Assembly: GCA_003640645.1 (NCBI GenBank)
Contig: QGHH01000001.1
Coordinates: 366,186 to 430,185, forward strand
DNA: 64,000 nt
Direction of reading: 5' to 3'
Source of the DNA: Fredinandcohnia aciditolerans
Lineage (GTDB): Bacteria; Bacillota; Bacilli; Bacillales; Bacillaceae_L
The notes beneath the pieces were generated by a model. The model worked only from the letters and a program-made list of their open reading frames with translations, searched no databases and was not told the DNA's origin. Position 1 is the first letter of the stretch, and each line of letters opens with the position of its first letter. Of this stretch, positions 34,825-43,086 are shown one piece after another. The position numbers and the translations under genes were made by a program.

Positions 34825-34863
34825 AAAAAGTGACTCCAGTAAAAATCTGGAGTCACTTTTTTA
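34825..34863. terminator. Strong hairpin terminator
   Basis: AAAAAGTGACTCCAG pairs with CTGGAGTCACTTTTT (15-bp stem) with T-runs on both strands. Confidence 0.85.
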
Positions 34864-34945
34864 TAAAAACCAATATTGATGGGGATTTGAATTGTATATT
34901 GCTAAGGAGTATTTGTATTTTATTTATGAGTAATATCCGGAGGTT

Positions 34946-35320
34946 TTATCGAACATACGTATAAACGGCTCCATCATCATCATTTAAACTTGCTACAATA
35001 CGGAAACCTTGTTGGTACAAACATGAATTGGCATCAGTGAAAGAGGTAACACCATTTACAAATTCGCAACCGGTGTCTTGAGTTTGTGAATTTGTAAAAA
35101 CTTCAGTCACTAAGTTATTTACAACATCCACTAGAAGGTTTACAGTATCACCAGTATAGTGACCGTGATGATGTTTTTGTTTCCCATCAGCCTTAGCTGC
35201 AGCTTTTGCATTGCCTTGATCCGAAGCTTTTGCATTACCCTGATCTGCTGCTTGTGCATTTTCTGAAGCATCTTTGTTATGCCCATGATCTTTGTTTTGT
35301 CCATGGTCTTTCTTAGGCAT
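34946..35320 (-). CDS. His/Ala/Asn-rich probable spore-surface protein with DTGC domain
   Basis: 124 residues. The head carries short repeats (GQNKDHGHNKD, QGNAKASDQGNAKAAAKADG) and HHHGH. The tail (TQDTGCEFVNGVTSFTDANS, CLYQQGFRIVASLNDDDGAV, YTYVR) aligns with the tail of the product of 21213-21524. GGGGGG stands before the ATG. The low-complexity, hydrophilic head resembles other spore surface filler proteins. No known family; the coat role is inferred from context. Confidence 0.73.
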   Translation of the reverse strand: MPKKDHGQNKDHGHNKDASENAQAADQGNAKASDQGNAKAAAKADGKQKHHHGHYTGDTVNLLVDVVNNLVTEVFTNSQTQDTGCEFVNGVTSFTDANSCLYQQGFRIVASLNDDDGAVYTYVR

Positions 35321-35486
35321 CTAATTCCCCCCTTTCTGCGAGTCTAATGTATTATATAAAGGTTTCCTATTTTCGAAACGGCATTTATACTAGAATATAT
35401 GTCTATTTTTTATTCGAACACAAAATTATTATCTATTAGCAAGTGAGTCTTAACTAACTTTTACATATGTAATAGAGAAGCAATAA

Positions 35487-35801
35487 TTATCTTCTCCATA
35501 TATTATCATTAAAATATTTCACATTTGAATTTCGTCTTTTTTTATTTTCTCGATATTTGTCGGTTTGATCTAATAATTTCTTCGTAGCAATTTCAAACTC
35601 TTCATTTGATATTTCCTTTTTAACAAGAGACAGACATAAAAAGGCAATTGCAACTGGGACCATATCGATTTCCACCATTACATTGACATCAACATCTGAA
35701 TTACCACTTTTATTTACTGATGCTTGTATAGATTCCGAATTTGATAATCGATTTTTACTAGACTTCCCCCATACGTCTTTGTCACTAAATAACGATTCCA
35801 T
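35487..35801 (-). CDS. Uncharacterised protein of the coat cluster
   Basis: 104 residues. ATG 35801 has AGGAGG 7 nt upstream. The N-terminus is polar (MESLFSDKDVWGKSSKNRLS), the middle has SGNSDVDVNVMVEIDMVPVA then a hydrophobic stretch, and the end is basic. The SGNSxVDV motif is shared with the gene just upstream (35883-36194). It is probably a small coat protein. Confidence 0.65.
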   Translation of the reverse strand: MESLFSDKDVWGKSSKNRLSNSESIQASVNKSGNSDVDVNVMVEIDMVPVAIAFLCLSLVKKEISNEEFEIATKKLLDQTDKYRENKKRRNSNVKYFNDNIWRR

Positions 35802-35826
35802 AATAAGTCCTCCTGACCGTAACATT

Positions 35827-35862
35827 TAATAAATACGGGGCAATACAAATATACCCCGTATC
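35827..35862 (-). terminator. Terminator of the Gln/Asp-rich gene
   Basis: ATACGGGG and CCCCGTAT form a stem, followed by TTATT on the minus strand. Confidence 0.78.
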
Positions 35863-35882
35863 CATCACAGATCAAAACCAAC

Positions 35883-36194
35883 CTAAAAATTAAATCTTTG
35901 ATCTTGATTTTGATCTTGATCTTGATCTTGATCTTGTTCTTGATCTGAATCTGCTTCAGCACGAGTTCGTGCTCTTGCTCTAGAATTAGAATCAACATCA
36001 ATATCAACGTCTACTCGTGAATTACCACTGTGTGCGATCTTTGCAATATTTACATTTTTATCTTTTACTCTAACGTCATTTTCATTGTCAAGGTCGTTGT
36101 CTAATCGAGCATCAATTTCTGCATCAGTACGATTGTTTGCTTCATTTCTAGAACTTCTATTGCCAAAAATATCTGGGTTTCTCCATACACTCAT
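35883..36194 (-). CDS. Low-complexity Asp/Arg/Gln-rich protein of the coat cluster
   Basis: 103 residues, highly charged. MSVWRNPDIFGNRSSRNEAN leads into DAEIDARLDNDLDNENDVRV, the SGNSRVDVDIDVDSN motif shared with the 35487 gene, an Arg/Ala stretch, and a tail of alternating Gln-Asp. The tail is encoded by hexanucleotide repeats (35899-35941). An AAGGAGGGG RBS precedes the ATG. Probably disordered and surface-located; function unknown. Confidence 0.68.
   Translation of the reverse strand: MSVWRNPDIFGNRSSRNEANNRTDAEIDARLDNDLDNENDVRVKDKNVNIAKIAHSGNSRVDVDIDVDSNSRARARTRAEADSDQEQDQDQDQDQNQDQRFNF
35899..35941 (-). repeat. Hexanucleotide repeat encoding Gln-Asp pairs
   Basis: GATCTT units are repeated head to tail, with occasional single-base changes. 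They remain in frame because the unit is 6 bp. Confidence 0.85.
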
Positions 36195-36431
36195 GTTATC
36201 CCCTCCTTCTCTTTTAGATAGAATAGTTTATTCGAAAGCTAGTAATATGCTTGGACAAAGGTCCACTAAAATGATAGACAATGGTATATTTTTCAATAAA
36301 AATAATAGATTATTACCCTTACATATAGGTTTGTAAGGGCATCTTTCGTTTCTATTAAAAATTAGGATACTATCACGAAGGTATAAAAACACATTTATTA
36401 AATTTAGTAGTTTTCTCCACTAATTGCTTAT
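36195..36431. other. Divergent intergenic DNA between the Gln/Asp-rich gene and cotW
   Basis: No gene seen. It separates two oppositely transcribed coat genes and would hold the promoter for the leftward one, which I could not place. The rightward SigK-like promoter follows at 36432. Confidence 0.5.
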
Positions 36432-36459
36432 ACACATTATGTGACAAGTACATAAATTA
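36432..36459 (+). promoter_or_regulatory. SigK-type promoter of cotW-cotX
   Basis: ACAC at 36432-36435, 15 nt, then CATAAATTA at 36451-36459 (perfect CATAnnnTA), 30 bp before the cotW start. Confidence 0.7.
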
Positions 36460-36488
36460 ATCATGTAGAAAGTAAAGGAGGGGAGCAA

Positions 36489-36758
36489 ATGAGGTTAGAT
36501 TCATCAAATCTACAAGAATCCCAACAGAAGCTTATGGAAATTCTTGTGAAGAATGTTTTTAGGAAACATGGTATTAAACCTAAATCAAATACCCTAACAA
36601 GTCAGCAACGCCAGGAAATTCGAAATACGATGCAAAAATTGCAAAAACAAACTCAACAATTTTTAGAAAATGTACAGAAGAATGTTACAGAAAACGATGT
36701 GAACCCACAAACTCATTTGGCTGACAGTGTATCAAACCGGGCCAAAAAGAAAAAGTAA
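36489..36758 (+). CDS. cotW: Spore coat protein CotW-like
   Basis: 89 residues, helical and basic. QKLMEILVKNVFRKHGIKPK resembles the LVQNIFSKHGV stretch of B. subtilis CotW, and the rest is Gln/Lys-rich (MQKLQKQTQQFLENVQKNV). It lies directly upstream of cotX in the same orientation, as in the B. subtilis cotVWXYZ group. AAAGGAGGGG precedes the ATG. CotW belongs to the insoluble outer coat fraction. Confidence 0.8.
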   Translation: MRLDSSNLQESQQKLMEILVKNVFRKHGIKPKSNTLTSQQRQEIRNTMQKLQKQTQQFLENVQKNVTENDVNPQTHLADSVSNRAKKKK

Positions 36759-36802
36759 GGCTTACCAATAAATTGAAAAATACTAAAGGAGGAAATTTAT
36801 TT

Positions 36803-37267
36803 ATGAATCAAGAAACTTATCGATTCAATACCGCAAATCAAGGAAATAGATGGTCAGCTCTTGACCCTACTTCAAACCATCCTTGTTTTAATGACGACGA
36901 TGTCGTCCAGGAGGGCACTCAAGTTTCTTCAAACTTCCAATTAAATGAAGAATTAATTTTTATTAAAGATTCTTGTGATGTAACTGTTACAACTACTGAT
37001 ACAAAAGCTGCACTTAATTTACAAGCTGCATTACAAGCTGCTATTGCTCTAGTTGTAAGTATTTCTATAGCTGATGGTTCTGAAGCAGAGAGAGTGACTC
37101 AAGAACTCTTACAATCTACTAGAAACAAACAGATCTCACGCCAAAAGACTGTTATCGAAAATTCTAGAAACGTAAACGTTACAACTACAGATACTCAAGT
37201 AGCCATCAATATTCAATTATTACTTCAACTTTTAATTGCACTATTAGTAGAAGTAGATATTCTCTAG
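36803..37267 (+). CDS. cotX: Spore coat protein CotX
   Basis: 154 residues. Two related units make the conserved part: IKDSCDVTVTTTDTKAALNL with QAALQAAIALVVSISIADGS, and IENSRNVNVTTTDTQVAINI with LLQLLIALLVEVDIL. These are nearly identical to B. subtilis CotX as I recall it. The N-terminal about 55 residues vary. ATG 36803 has AAAGGAGG 10 nt upstream. CotX is part of the insoluble outer coat or crust. Transcribed with cotW and ended by the hairpin at 37376. Confidence 0.96.
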   Translation: MNQETYRFNTANQGNRWSALDPTSNHPCFNDDDVVQEGTQVSSNFQLNEELIFIKDSCDVTVTTTDTKAALNLQAALQAAIALVVSISIADGSEAERVTQELLQSTRNKQISRQKTVIENSRNVNVTTTDTQVAINIQLLLQLLIALLVEVDIL

Positions 37268-37375
37268 TCACTTTCATTACAGTATATGTATAAATTCCTA
37301 GTGTTGCCATTGCATCCTAACTTTTTACAACTTTATATTTGTTATTTAGCTATGGAACAGCACATACAAAAAGAC

Positions 37376-37410
37376 ACAAACCCACGAAAATATCTGTGGG
37401 TTTGTGGTTT
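37376..37410 (+). terminator. Terminator of cotW-cotX
   Basis: ACAAACCCAC and GTGGGTTTGT form the stem. The rest of 37268-37589 shows no gene. Confidence 0.83.
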
Positions 37411-37589
37411 ACATGATTCCTAAAACACAAGAGCTCAGGAGAATATAAAATCAAGATTTATTATAATATTATATTTCATATTGATAATAATTTAGTTAAA
37501 TCAGCAATAAGTCCATACTATTTCTCCTTTCCTTTATAAACCGAGCTAGTGAACTAATCGTTCAAATTTATATTTAAGGAGGAAATAAA

Positions 37590-37670
37590 ATGGGGAAGGT
37601 TTACTTTGAAAAGTCGAATAACTCGAAATCTAAAGATAACGAGAAAAAAGATAACAAAAAGGACAAATAA
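37590..37670 (+). CDS. Tiny Lys/Asn-rich peptide gene
   Basis: A 26-residue frame (MGKVYFEKSNNSKSKDNEKK, then DNKKDK) with a perfect AAGGAGG RBS 7 nt before the ATG. Composition resembles very small basic spore proteins. Reality is supported only by the RBS and location. Confidence 0.5.
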   Translation: MGKVYFEKSNNSKSKDNEKKDNKKDK

Positions 37671-37773
37671 TGCAAGTACACATATAGTTATGTGTGCGAC
37701 AAAAAAGCTATTTTTTCCAATCATCAAGCAATCTTTCACACAGATACGAATTCCTAATTATACAGGTCTATTT

Positions 37774-37803
37774 ACCCCACTTTTCGAAGTGGGGTTTCAT
37801 TTT
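37774..37803. terminator. Terminator between the tiny gene and the 37810 gene
   Basis: ACCCCACT and AGTGGGGT form a stem followed by TTTCATTTT. Confidence 0.78.
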
Positions 37804-37809
37804 GCAATG

Positions 37810-38058
37810 TTAATACTTATTCGTTGCCTCGTTTGCACGCTGAGTTTCTTCCAGCCTTCGAAGCAATGCTTTTGCACGTATGTATGCCAGATTTTCTGTT
37901 CCGCCTGAGTCTTCTACCTCCCGCAATTGTTCCTTTGCTTGTAGTACCAAGTTTTGAGCATGCTGGAACCGCTCCATGTCCCCATTTCCTTGTGATTCAA
38001 TTACTGCAAGTTGAGCTTCATCTACAGTCTGCACGAATTGCTGCAATAGATTATCCAT
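37810..38058 (-). CDS. Small helical protein, possibly DUF2524-like
   Basis: 82 residues, all helix: LLQQFVQTVDEAQLAVIESQ, RFQHAQNLVLQAKEQLREVE, AYIRAKALLRRLEETQ. The arrangement recalls the DUF2524 (YtzC) group, but I am not sure. AAGGAG precedes the ATG. It is divergent from the LysE-type gene at 38147. Function unknown. Confidence 0.65.
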   Translation of the reverse strand: MDNLLQQFVQTVDEAQLAVIESQGNGDMERFQHAQNLVLQAKEQLREVEDSGGTENLAYIRAKALLRRLEETQRANEATNKY

Positions 38059-38146
38059 TTCATCTTCTCCTTTTAAAAAAAGTGATACAAGCTCTCCAAC
38101 TCGAATACAATTTCAAAGACAAGTCTTTTTAAGAGGTGTAAATGTT

Positions 38147-38776
38147 ATGGGCGTTCTTTTCAGTTATGTTCTATTAGGTCTCAGCCTTGCAGCACCCATC
38201 GGTCCCGTTAATGCTGCACAATTAGACAGAGGTATTAAATACGGTTTCTTCCACGCCTGGCTTGTTGGTGTTGGTGCAGTACTCGCTGATGGGGTATATA
38301 TGCTGGTCGTTTATTTAGGGCTTGTATCCTTCATTAATACCCCATTTATTCAGACGTTTCTGTGGCTATTTGGTTGTTTTGTACTGCTTTACACAGGTTT
38401 TGAAAGCATGCTAAATGCCGGTAAAATCAATCTCCAGAACACCAGAAACCAGGAGCCTGCTTTTAAAGCCTTTCTCTCAGGGTTCATCATGTCGATTACA
38501 AACCCACTCACTATTTTATTCTGGTTAGGGATTTATGGCTCCGTATTGGCCAAAACAGCTTCCACTTCAACCAGTAGCGAACTAATCCTCTATAGTGCAT
38601 CCATCTTTTGTGGACTACTGCTATGGGATATAACAATGGCAACTGTATCAAGTGGCTTTCGAAGAATTTTAACTTCACGTCTATTAGGCCACATATCCAT
38701 TTTATCAGGGCTTTCCCTTGTTGGTTTTGGTGTCTATTTTGGTTTCCAAGGTATAAAGCTTTTACTAAGTCATTAA
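38147..38776 (+). CDS. LysE/RhtB-family amino-acid exporter (copy 1)
   Basis: 209 residues with six hydrophobic segments. LGLSLAAPIGPVNAAQLDRG near the N-terminus holds the GPxN motif of LysE/RhtB exporters, and FLSGFIMSITNPLTILFWLG the NPxxxxFW motif. It is very close to the product of 41533-42162 over the whole length. Such proteins export amino acids or other small molecules. The 3' end overlaps the stop region of the convergent permease gene by 4 bp. Confidence 0.88.
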   Translation: MGVLFSYVLLGLSLAAPIGPVNAAQLDRGIKYGFFHAWLVGVGAVLADGVYMLVVYLGLVSFINTPFIQTFLWLFGCFVLLYTGFESMLNAGKINLQNTRNQEPAFKAFLSGFIMSITNPLTILFWLGIYGSVLAKTASTSTSSELILYSASIFCGLLLWDITMATVSSGFRRILTSRLLGHISILSGLSLVGFGVYFGFQGIKLLLSH

Positions 38777-40119
38777 GTTTTCTGAAGTTTTTCAAATAAA
38801 GTGTCCATGCCCTTGGACTCTTTCTTTTTACTACCTTTATTTTTGATGAAAGCAACTATAAAGATAATCACAATAAACCCAAGACTAATAAAAAAGCCAG
38901 GTCGAATTTCTTTACTAAATAATGTTCCACTGACAGCAAGTAAAATGAATAGTACTCCAAGGTAATATTTCATTTTTCCAACAAAGCCAGGCTTTAATAG
39001 TCTGTTTGCAGACAAAAGAATAAATAACCAATTGTATAAGAGCATGAGCCCTGCTCCAGTGGTTACATACTCGTAAATACTATCAGGCATTAAAAGTGAA
39101 AAGATAATTGAAGTAAGTAGACCTGATGCTGTTAAAATAAAGGCAGGTAATGGTACCTTTAATTTACCTTTTTTTGAAAAGATCTTTGGGGCATCTCCAT
39201 CTTCTGACAAGTTCACTAAAATACTCGTTACCCCATATAAAGCAGCCACCATTGTGGAGAATCCGCCGATAATCAATGCCCCATTAAAAATATCAGCGAC
39301 TAATGGAATATTGTAATTATCTAATGCAACCACAAATGTACTTTCTTCACCTGTAAAGACCTTCCATGACACGAGCATCACAGCAAGACCAACGGAAGCT
39401 AAATAAATGATGGTTAGAAGAAGAAGCATCACCTTTCCAGCTTTTGGTGCTTCACTCTTGTCCTTAAGCTGGGTTGCCATTAACCCCATTACTTCAATCC
39501 CACCGAAGGCATAAAACGCAAAAATCAAGGCCGACCAGAGCCCCATTATTCCTTTCGGGAAATATTCAGCTGGCAATTGAGGATCCCTTGTTCCATCGAT
39601 AGCACCCGTTACTGCCAATACCGCAATTACAATGAACATTAGGATTGCCGATATTTTGATGAGAGCAAAGACATTCTCTAATTTGTTGATCCCACTTGTA
39701 CCAATCAACAATACAGCTAAACCTAACACACCATAGATTGCAGCAAACACCCATAAAGGGGTACCAGGAAACCAAAACTTCGTAAAGATAGACAATGCAG
39801 TAAGCTGACTGCCCATGATAAGCATTTCGGCACTCCAGTAAATCCAACCTATACTAAAACCAGCCCACCTTCCAAATGCCTGTTTTGCATAAGTACGAAA
39901 CGCACCTTTTTCAGCCTTTTTTGCAGTAAGTTTAGCTAAACCATCATATACAAAATAAGTACCAATTGCAGCAATAATAAATAGAATCAACACAGAGGGA
40001 CCAGCTGTTCGAATCGCAATGCTGGACCCTAGAAAAAATCCTGTGCCTATTGTACAACCAACCCCAAAAAGGGAAAGCTGCCACCATTTTATTTTTTTCT
40101 CACTTTTTCCTTTAGCCAT
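38773..40119 (-). CDS. APC-superfamily amino acid permease
   Basis: 448 residues, about 12 hydrophobic segments. FGVGCTIGTGFFLGSSIAIR at the N-terminus (the unwound helix-1 GxGxGxF motif) and FAFYAFGGIEVMGLMATQLK (helix 6) are typical of APC transporters. AGAGGGG precedes the ATG. It begins 7 bp after the MFS gene, so they form an operon. Substrate is not deducible. Confidence 0.88.
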   Translation of the reverse strand: MAKGKSEKKIKWWQLSLFGVGCTIGTGFFLGSSIAIRTAGPSVLILFIIAAIGTYFVYDGLAKLTAKKAEKGAFRTYAKQAFGRWAGFSIGWIYWSAEMLIMGSQLTALSIFTKFWFPGTPLWVFAAIYGVLGLAVLLIGTSGINKLENVFALIKISAILMFIVIAVLAVTGAIDGTRDPQLPAEYFPKGIMGLWSALIFAFYAFGGIEVMGLMATQLKDKSEAPKAGKVMLLLLTIIYLASVGLAVMLVSWKVFTGEESTFVVALDNYNIPLVADIFNGALIIGGFSTMVAALYGVTSILVNLSEDGDAPKIFSKKGKLKVPLPAFILTASGLLTSIIFSLLMPDSIYEYVTTGAGLMLLYNWLFILLSANRLLKPGFVGKMKYYLGVLFILLAVSGTLFSKEIRPGFFISLGFIVIIFIVAFIKNKGSKKKESKGMDTLFEKLQKT

Positions 40120-40126
40120 ATCCCCT

Positions 40127-41359
40127 CTACCTCTTTACCTTCTGGAATAATGAATCTGTCCGAACCCGCTTGGGCGGTTTTATAAAAAATAAAACAAGAA
40201 CGGTTGCTACAGCCGAAATTCCAGCTACCGAGAAAAACAAGATATCATGTGAAAGCTTCATTAATATTGCAAAAACGGGGGGACCGACAGCAACTCCAAT
40301 AAACCGCGCACTACTGTAAATAGAGGTAATTGTACCTCTTTCATCCTTCTCAGTACCATTCGTAATGAGTGCATCCAAACTGGGAAGTGCAACCCCGATA
40401 CCTATTCCACAAATGACAAGAGCAGCTATGAAAATGTACAAATTTTCCGTGTAACAAATTCCAAAAACAGCTATAGTAGCTGCCAAAATCCCCGAAAAAA
40501 TAATCCATTTGATTGTATTTTTATCATCACCAAGCTTTTTTCCAGTGATATATGAAGATAAGCAAAGTGCACCGAGGGGAATTGCAAGGATAAGACCCTT
40601 AATAATTCCATCAATCCCGTACTTATCCTCCAAAATGGACGATAAGAAAAAGAGCATCCCAAAAAGGATATAGAAACAAATGGCCCCCACGATAAATATT
40701 GAAATCAACCATCGACCCTCTTCCTTAAGGGTGCGTTTGATTTTCTTCAGAAAAAAAGAGAAACTTGATGTATCCACTTCATTATTTTTTGGAGTTTTTA
40801 TAAGAAATTGAATCAAAAGAATAGAAATTAAGCAAAAAATGGGAAAAGCAAAAAAAGGCATATACCAAATCAAAGCTGCAAGTATTGCACCTAAAATGGG
40901 ACTAAGTACCTTTCCAAATGTATTAGATGTTTCAATTAAACCGAGTCCAGTATTCACATCTTTTTCACTTTTACACATATCACCTACTAAAGGTAGAACA
41001 ATTGGGGAAGCACCAGCAGCTCCAACACCTTGTAAAAACCTGCCGATTAAGATGATCAAATATGGACTTTCAAATAGCCAGGATGCTAGTCCAGAAATTA
41101 ATCCCCCTATTCCTGCAATAACTAAACTTGGGATTATGACTTTTTTTCTTCCGATTCGATCAGAGAGAAAACCAGCGATTGGGATTAAGATAATAGCTAC
41201 AATTGAATAGATCGTTATGATTAAACTGGATTGAAATGATGTAATACCAATTTCTTTTTCCATAATCGGCAAAATGGGAATTAGCATAGAATTACCTAAG
41301 GTCATGACTAATGGGATGGATGCTAGTGAGAGCACTCCCCATTTCTCCGTTTTATTCAT
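40127..41359 (-). CDS. MFS multidrug-type efflux transporter
   Basis: 410 residues, about 12 hydrophobic segments. IAGFLSDRIGRKKVIIPSLV between helices 2 and 3 is the MFS motif A, and RFLQGVGAAGASPIVLPLVG is the helix-4/5 region with motif C-like GxxGxA/GP features of drug:H+ antiporters. IGIGVALPSLDALIT lies in the second half. It is co-transcribed with the APC permease. Substrates unknown; YitG/YfmO-like from memory. Confidence 0.85.
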   Translation of the reverse strand: MNKTEKWGVLSLASIPLVMTLGNSMLIPILPIMEKEIGITSFQSSLIITIYSIVAIILIPIAGFLSDRIGRKKVIIPSLVIAGIGGLISGLASWLFESPYLIILIGRFLQGVGAAGASPIVLPLVGDMCKSEKDVNTGLGLIETSNTFGKVLSPILGAILAALIWYMPFFAFPIFCLISILLIQFLIKTPKNNEVDTSSFSFFLKKIKRTLKEEGRWLISIFIVGAICFYILFGMLFFLSSILEDKYGIDGIIKGLILAIPLGALCLSSYITGKKLGDDKNTIKWIIFSGILAATIAVFGICYTENLYIFIAALVICGIGIGVALPSLDALITNGTEKDERGTITSIYSSARFIGVAVGPPVFAILMKLSHDILFFSVAGISAVATVLVLFFIKPPKRVRTDSLFQKVKR

Positions 41360-41453
41360 TTCTCCTATCTCCTTCGGAATTCTAATATTTATATCAAGAT
41401 TAACCTATCCTTAAACCTCTCTTACTATGCATGGTGGATACTAAACGCAAGGA

Positions 41454-41482
41454 TAAAAAAACCCACTAAAAGTGGGTTTCTT
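41454..41482 (-). terminator. Terminator of the second LysE-type gene
   Basis: AAACCCACT and AGTGGGTTT with T-run on the minus strand. Confidence 0.82.
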
Positions 41483-41532
41483 CACTGATTATGTCTTGTC
41501 CATTTACAGCTGGTTATAAAGAATAAATTACT

Positions 41533-42162
41533 TTAAATCAGTGCTTTAATTCCCTGATAGCTAAAATAAACACCAAATAGGATTAAAGACGCTCCCGAAA
41601 TAACAGAGATTGCAATTAGGGTTTTTACATTTAATAACTTTCTAAAACCAGTGGTAAGGGCTGCAACAAGGATGTCCCAGAAAGTTAGCCCGAGGAAGAT
41701 CATACTGCTATAAATCAAAAGTAACTCTGTTCCATTTGTCTGAGCCGTTTTTGCCAATACAGATCCATAAATCCCCAACCAGAAGAGGATAGATAACGGA
41801 CTAGAAATAGATAAGATAAACCCGGTCAAAAAACATTTAAATAATGAATCCTTTGCTCTTTGGTATGTTAATGAAATCGTATTTGCATTTTTAATGCTCT
41901 CAAATCCAGAATAAATAAGAATAAATCCTCCAAATAACCAAAGAAAAATTTGTACAATAGGAATATCTAAAAATTGAACCATTCCCAAATAAACCATTAA
42001 CATAAATACCCCGTCTGCCAACATCGAACCTACACCCACAACCCAAGCATGCCAGAACCCATTCTTGATTCCTTTATCTAAACGTGCAGAATTTACAGGT
42101 CCAATTGGAGCTGCTAATGTAAAACCTAATATTATGTAACTTACTAAAATGCCAACACTCAA
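41533..42162 (-). CDS. LysE/RhtB-family amino-acid exporter (copy 2)
   Basis: 209 residues, closely related to the 38147 gene product (GFTLAAPIGPVNSARLDKGI; FLTGFILSISSPLSILFWLG). TTG at 42162 is chosen because AGAGG stands 8 nt upstream and it aligns with the start of copy 1; the frame opens 9 nt earlier with GTG. NP in the second motif is replaced by SP here. The two copies bracket the permease/MFS operon. Confidence 0.87.
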   Translation of the reverse strand: MSVGILVSYIILGFTLAAPIGPVNSARLDKGIKNGFWHAWVVGVGSMLADGVFMLMVYLGMVQFLDIPIVQIFLWLFGGFILIYSGFESIKNANTISLTYQRAKDSLFKCFLTGFILSISSPLSILFWLGIYGSVLAKTAQTNGTELLLIYSSMIFLGLTFWDILVAALTTGFRKLLNVKTLIAISVISGASLILFGVYFSYQGIKALI

Positions 42163-42283
42163 ATACATCACCTCTATACGCTTTAGGTCAACTTGTAAAT
42201 TTTATGACAAGCAGTAGGAATACATGTCCAAAAATTTTATTTAAATAGACCTTAGACAAAGAGGTTTCTTTGTTAAAAATAAA

Positions 42284-42326
42284 TTAGCAGAGCAATTCAT
42301 AAGAATCACTCTGCTGATTTTTTTAT
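42284..42326 (-). terminator. Terminator of the DUF3231 gene
   Basis: AGCAGAG and CTCTGCT close a hairpin with an internal loop. Confidence 0.65.
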
Positions 42327-42343
42327 CTTTAGATTTGAAAAAG

Positions 42344-42856
42344 TTAACAATCACCTTGTTTATGGAGGTGTAACGGTGGCGGAATGAGCCAGCCTTTTTC
42401 TTTATTTAAACGAAGTACTTTCGCACCTAATGCAGCTTTCTGATTATGGAATTGTCCATACATCATCGCAACATCTTCTCTAATCGATTTACCAATCACC
42501 TGACTACATAAAACTAAACTTGCCGAAATATCCGCTGAAAGTGTAGCAGCAATAGCTGGGTCCGGTACTCTTGCACCTACTGGAATGTCCTCTAAACATG
42601 CTTCAGGCGGCTCTGGTGAAGCTGGTGGTAATCCAATACCATTTTCTTTTAGTAGTTCCTCCACCTGTTTTGTTTCCTGCTTGCCTAGATTGATCGCTTC
42701 AGCTAATAATTTTTTCAAATCATCGTCCCCAGCATGATTAATTAGGGTTTGATAACCTGAAATCATCGCATTTCCAACAAGTACTGAAGACCAGAGATCA
42801 AAAACCTCGCCGTAATGTAAAGGCTCTTCTTTTGGATTTCCACTTAAGATTCCCAT
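42344..42856 (-). CDS. DUF3231-type ferritin-like protein
   Basis: 170 residues. MGILSGNPKEEPLHYGEVFD opens the protein, followed by helices (NAMISGYQTLINHAGDDDLK, LGKQETKQVEELLKENGIGL) and PDPAIAATLSADISASLV, the layout of a single DUF3231 four-helix unit. ATG 42856 has AAGGAGG 6 nt upstream; the longer frame would contain this RBS. Function unknown; paralogues are common in spore formers. Confidence 0.8.
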   Translation of the reverse strand: MGILSGNPKEEPLHYGEVFDLWSSVLVGNAMISGYQTLINHAGDDDLKKLLAEAINLGKQETKQVEELLKENGIGLPPASPEPPEACLEDIPVGARVPDPAIAATLSADISASLVLCSQVIGKSIREDVAMMYGQFHNQKAALGAKVLRLNKEKGWLIPPPLHLHKQGDC

Positions 42857-43014
42857 TGTTGCCCTCCTTAAAATAGTTGAGATTTTATCCATGTACTGTG
42901 CACTCCTTTGTTAAGCACATGATTAGCTTATCCATCGCCTTATAATTTATTTATGACCTATTTTAAAATTTACATTAACACTACTCTTGGGTTAATTACT
43001 AAAAAATGATATGA

Positions 43015-43044
43015 TTAGTATCAGATACTAAAACTAGGTATAAT
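43015..43044 (+). promoter_or_regulatory. FapR operator and promoter of fabI
   Basis: TTAGTATCAGATACTAA (43015-43031) is a perfect 17-bp palindrome matching the FapR operator pattern TTAGTA...TACTAA. It overlaps the -35 region of a promoter whose -10 is TATAAT (43039-43044). FapR is the malonyl-CoA-sensing repressor of fatty-acid genes in Bacillus, where fabI is a known target. Confidence 0.87.
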
Positions 43045-43086
43045 AAATAAAGGAATAACATTCTTGATGTTCTTATGGAGGTAACT

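Noticed and set aside
35714-36007. Minus frame with Lys-Ile repeats
   Set aside because: Frame-shifted reading of the hexanucleotide repeat in the 35883 gene.
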